From NCBI GenBank assembly GCA_946965045.2, contig OX337238.1, forward strand, positions 2,852,001 to 2,916,000: a DNA stretch of 64,000 bases, given 5' to 3'. Position numbers and translations under genes: made by a program. How positions within the stretch are numbered: position 1 is the stretch's first letter; every line of letters begins with the position of its first letter. A model generated the notes under the pieces. That model saw only the letters and a program-made list of their open reading frames with translations, was not told the origin of the DNA and searched no databases. Positions 63,779 through 64,000 of the stretch are shown one piece after another. The stretch is from Epithemia pelagica (Eukaryota > Bacillariophyta > Bacillariophyceae > Surirellales > Surirellaceae).

Positions 63779-64000
63779 ATGACGACTTCACAGCAACAGC
63801 ATGCAAACCAATCTGGGCTTGGCTTTCTCAACATTAATAATAACAGTAACGAGCCACATTGGAATACCAGTGACTGGCCAACCCTTTTGGGTGGGTGGCG
63901 TCGGTGGCATGTATCGGCTGTGCTCGACCATCCCGACCAGGATAACACTGCACAGACGGTTGTAATTTGGGAGGAGACAAACAAGGTCAAGGCTTTACCA
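63779..64000 (+). pseudogene. Kelch-repeat K14, frameshifted and cut by the window end
   Basis: Starts MTTSQQQHANQSGLGFLNIN, close to K1, K5 and K8. At 63,961-63,970 it reads GTAATTTGGGAGG where the others have GTAGTTTTGGGAGG, one base fewer, so the frame is lost at the blade-1 glycine pair. The rest of the gene lies outside the window. Confidence 0.75.

Overview
The window reads as nuclear DNA of a eukaryotic microbe, most likely a diatom or related stramenopile. This is inference from three things: a Copia-type retrotransposon whose protease (DCGANGG) and reverse-transcriptase-like block resemble diatom Copia elements, an AdhE-type alcohol dehydrogenase relic, and short intron-poor genes in long repetitive spacers. 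I see no rRNA, tRNA or CRISPR array.

The region is one tandemly expanded locus. Fourteen plus-strand members of a roughly 400-residue Kelch-repeat family (K1 to K14 here) run from 2.1 to 64 kb, with two further 3' relics at 4.4 and 34.0 kb. K1 to K8 (K3 with a short C-terminus) and K11 look intact. K10 is an in-frame deletion form. K9 has a one-base homopolymer frameshift, K12 is split by a 6.1 kb LTR retrotransposon, K13 is split by a 605 bp TIR element, and K14 is frameshifted and runs off the window. Most Kelch genes have, about 180-225 bp before the ATG, one or two copies of a 38-nt sequence that folds into a 14-bp stem. The proteins keep an almost constant propeller framework while the short loops after each blade's Gly-Gly pair vary and are swapped between copies in patches, which suggests gene conversion.

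A second repeated family (M here) lies on the minus strand, tail to tail with many Kelch genes (11.0-12.7, 15.6-17.1, 22.7-23.4, 27.0-29.1, 39.2-40.2, 55.5-57.0 and 60.1-62.0 kb). The copy at 55.5-57.0 kb has an intact body: a Ser-rich start, acidic repeats and a membrane segment near the C-terminus. Most others carry stops, frameshifts or deletions. Two places (9.4-10.7 and 53.9-55.2 kb) also carry a broken AdhE alcohol-dehydrogenase fragment followed by a convergent coiled-coil ORF that stays open in both copies.

Large blocks are duplicated: 1-596 with 6731-7326; about 3.3-6.5 with 32.8-36.0 kb; about 16.3-21.2 with 28.3-33.1 kb (including a 5'-truncated LINE tail); and about 9.4-12.3 with 53.9-56.9 kb. 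Other insertions are a Copia element with near-identical LTRs but no integrase and a degenerate reverse transcriptase, and an unclassified insertion of about 709 bp (41.67-42.38 kb) carrying a nested multi-arm hairpin. The overall picture is a fast-evolving multigene locus shaped by unequal crossing-over, conversion and transposon insertion. What the Kelch and M proteins do is unknown.
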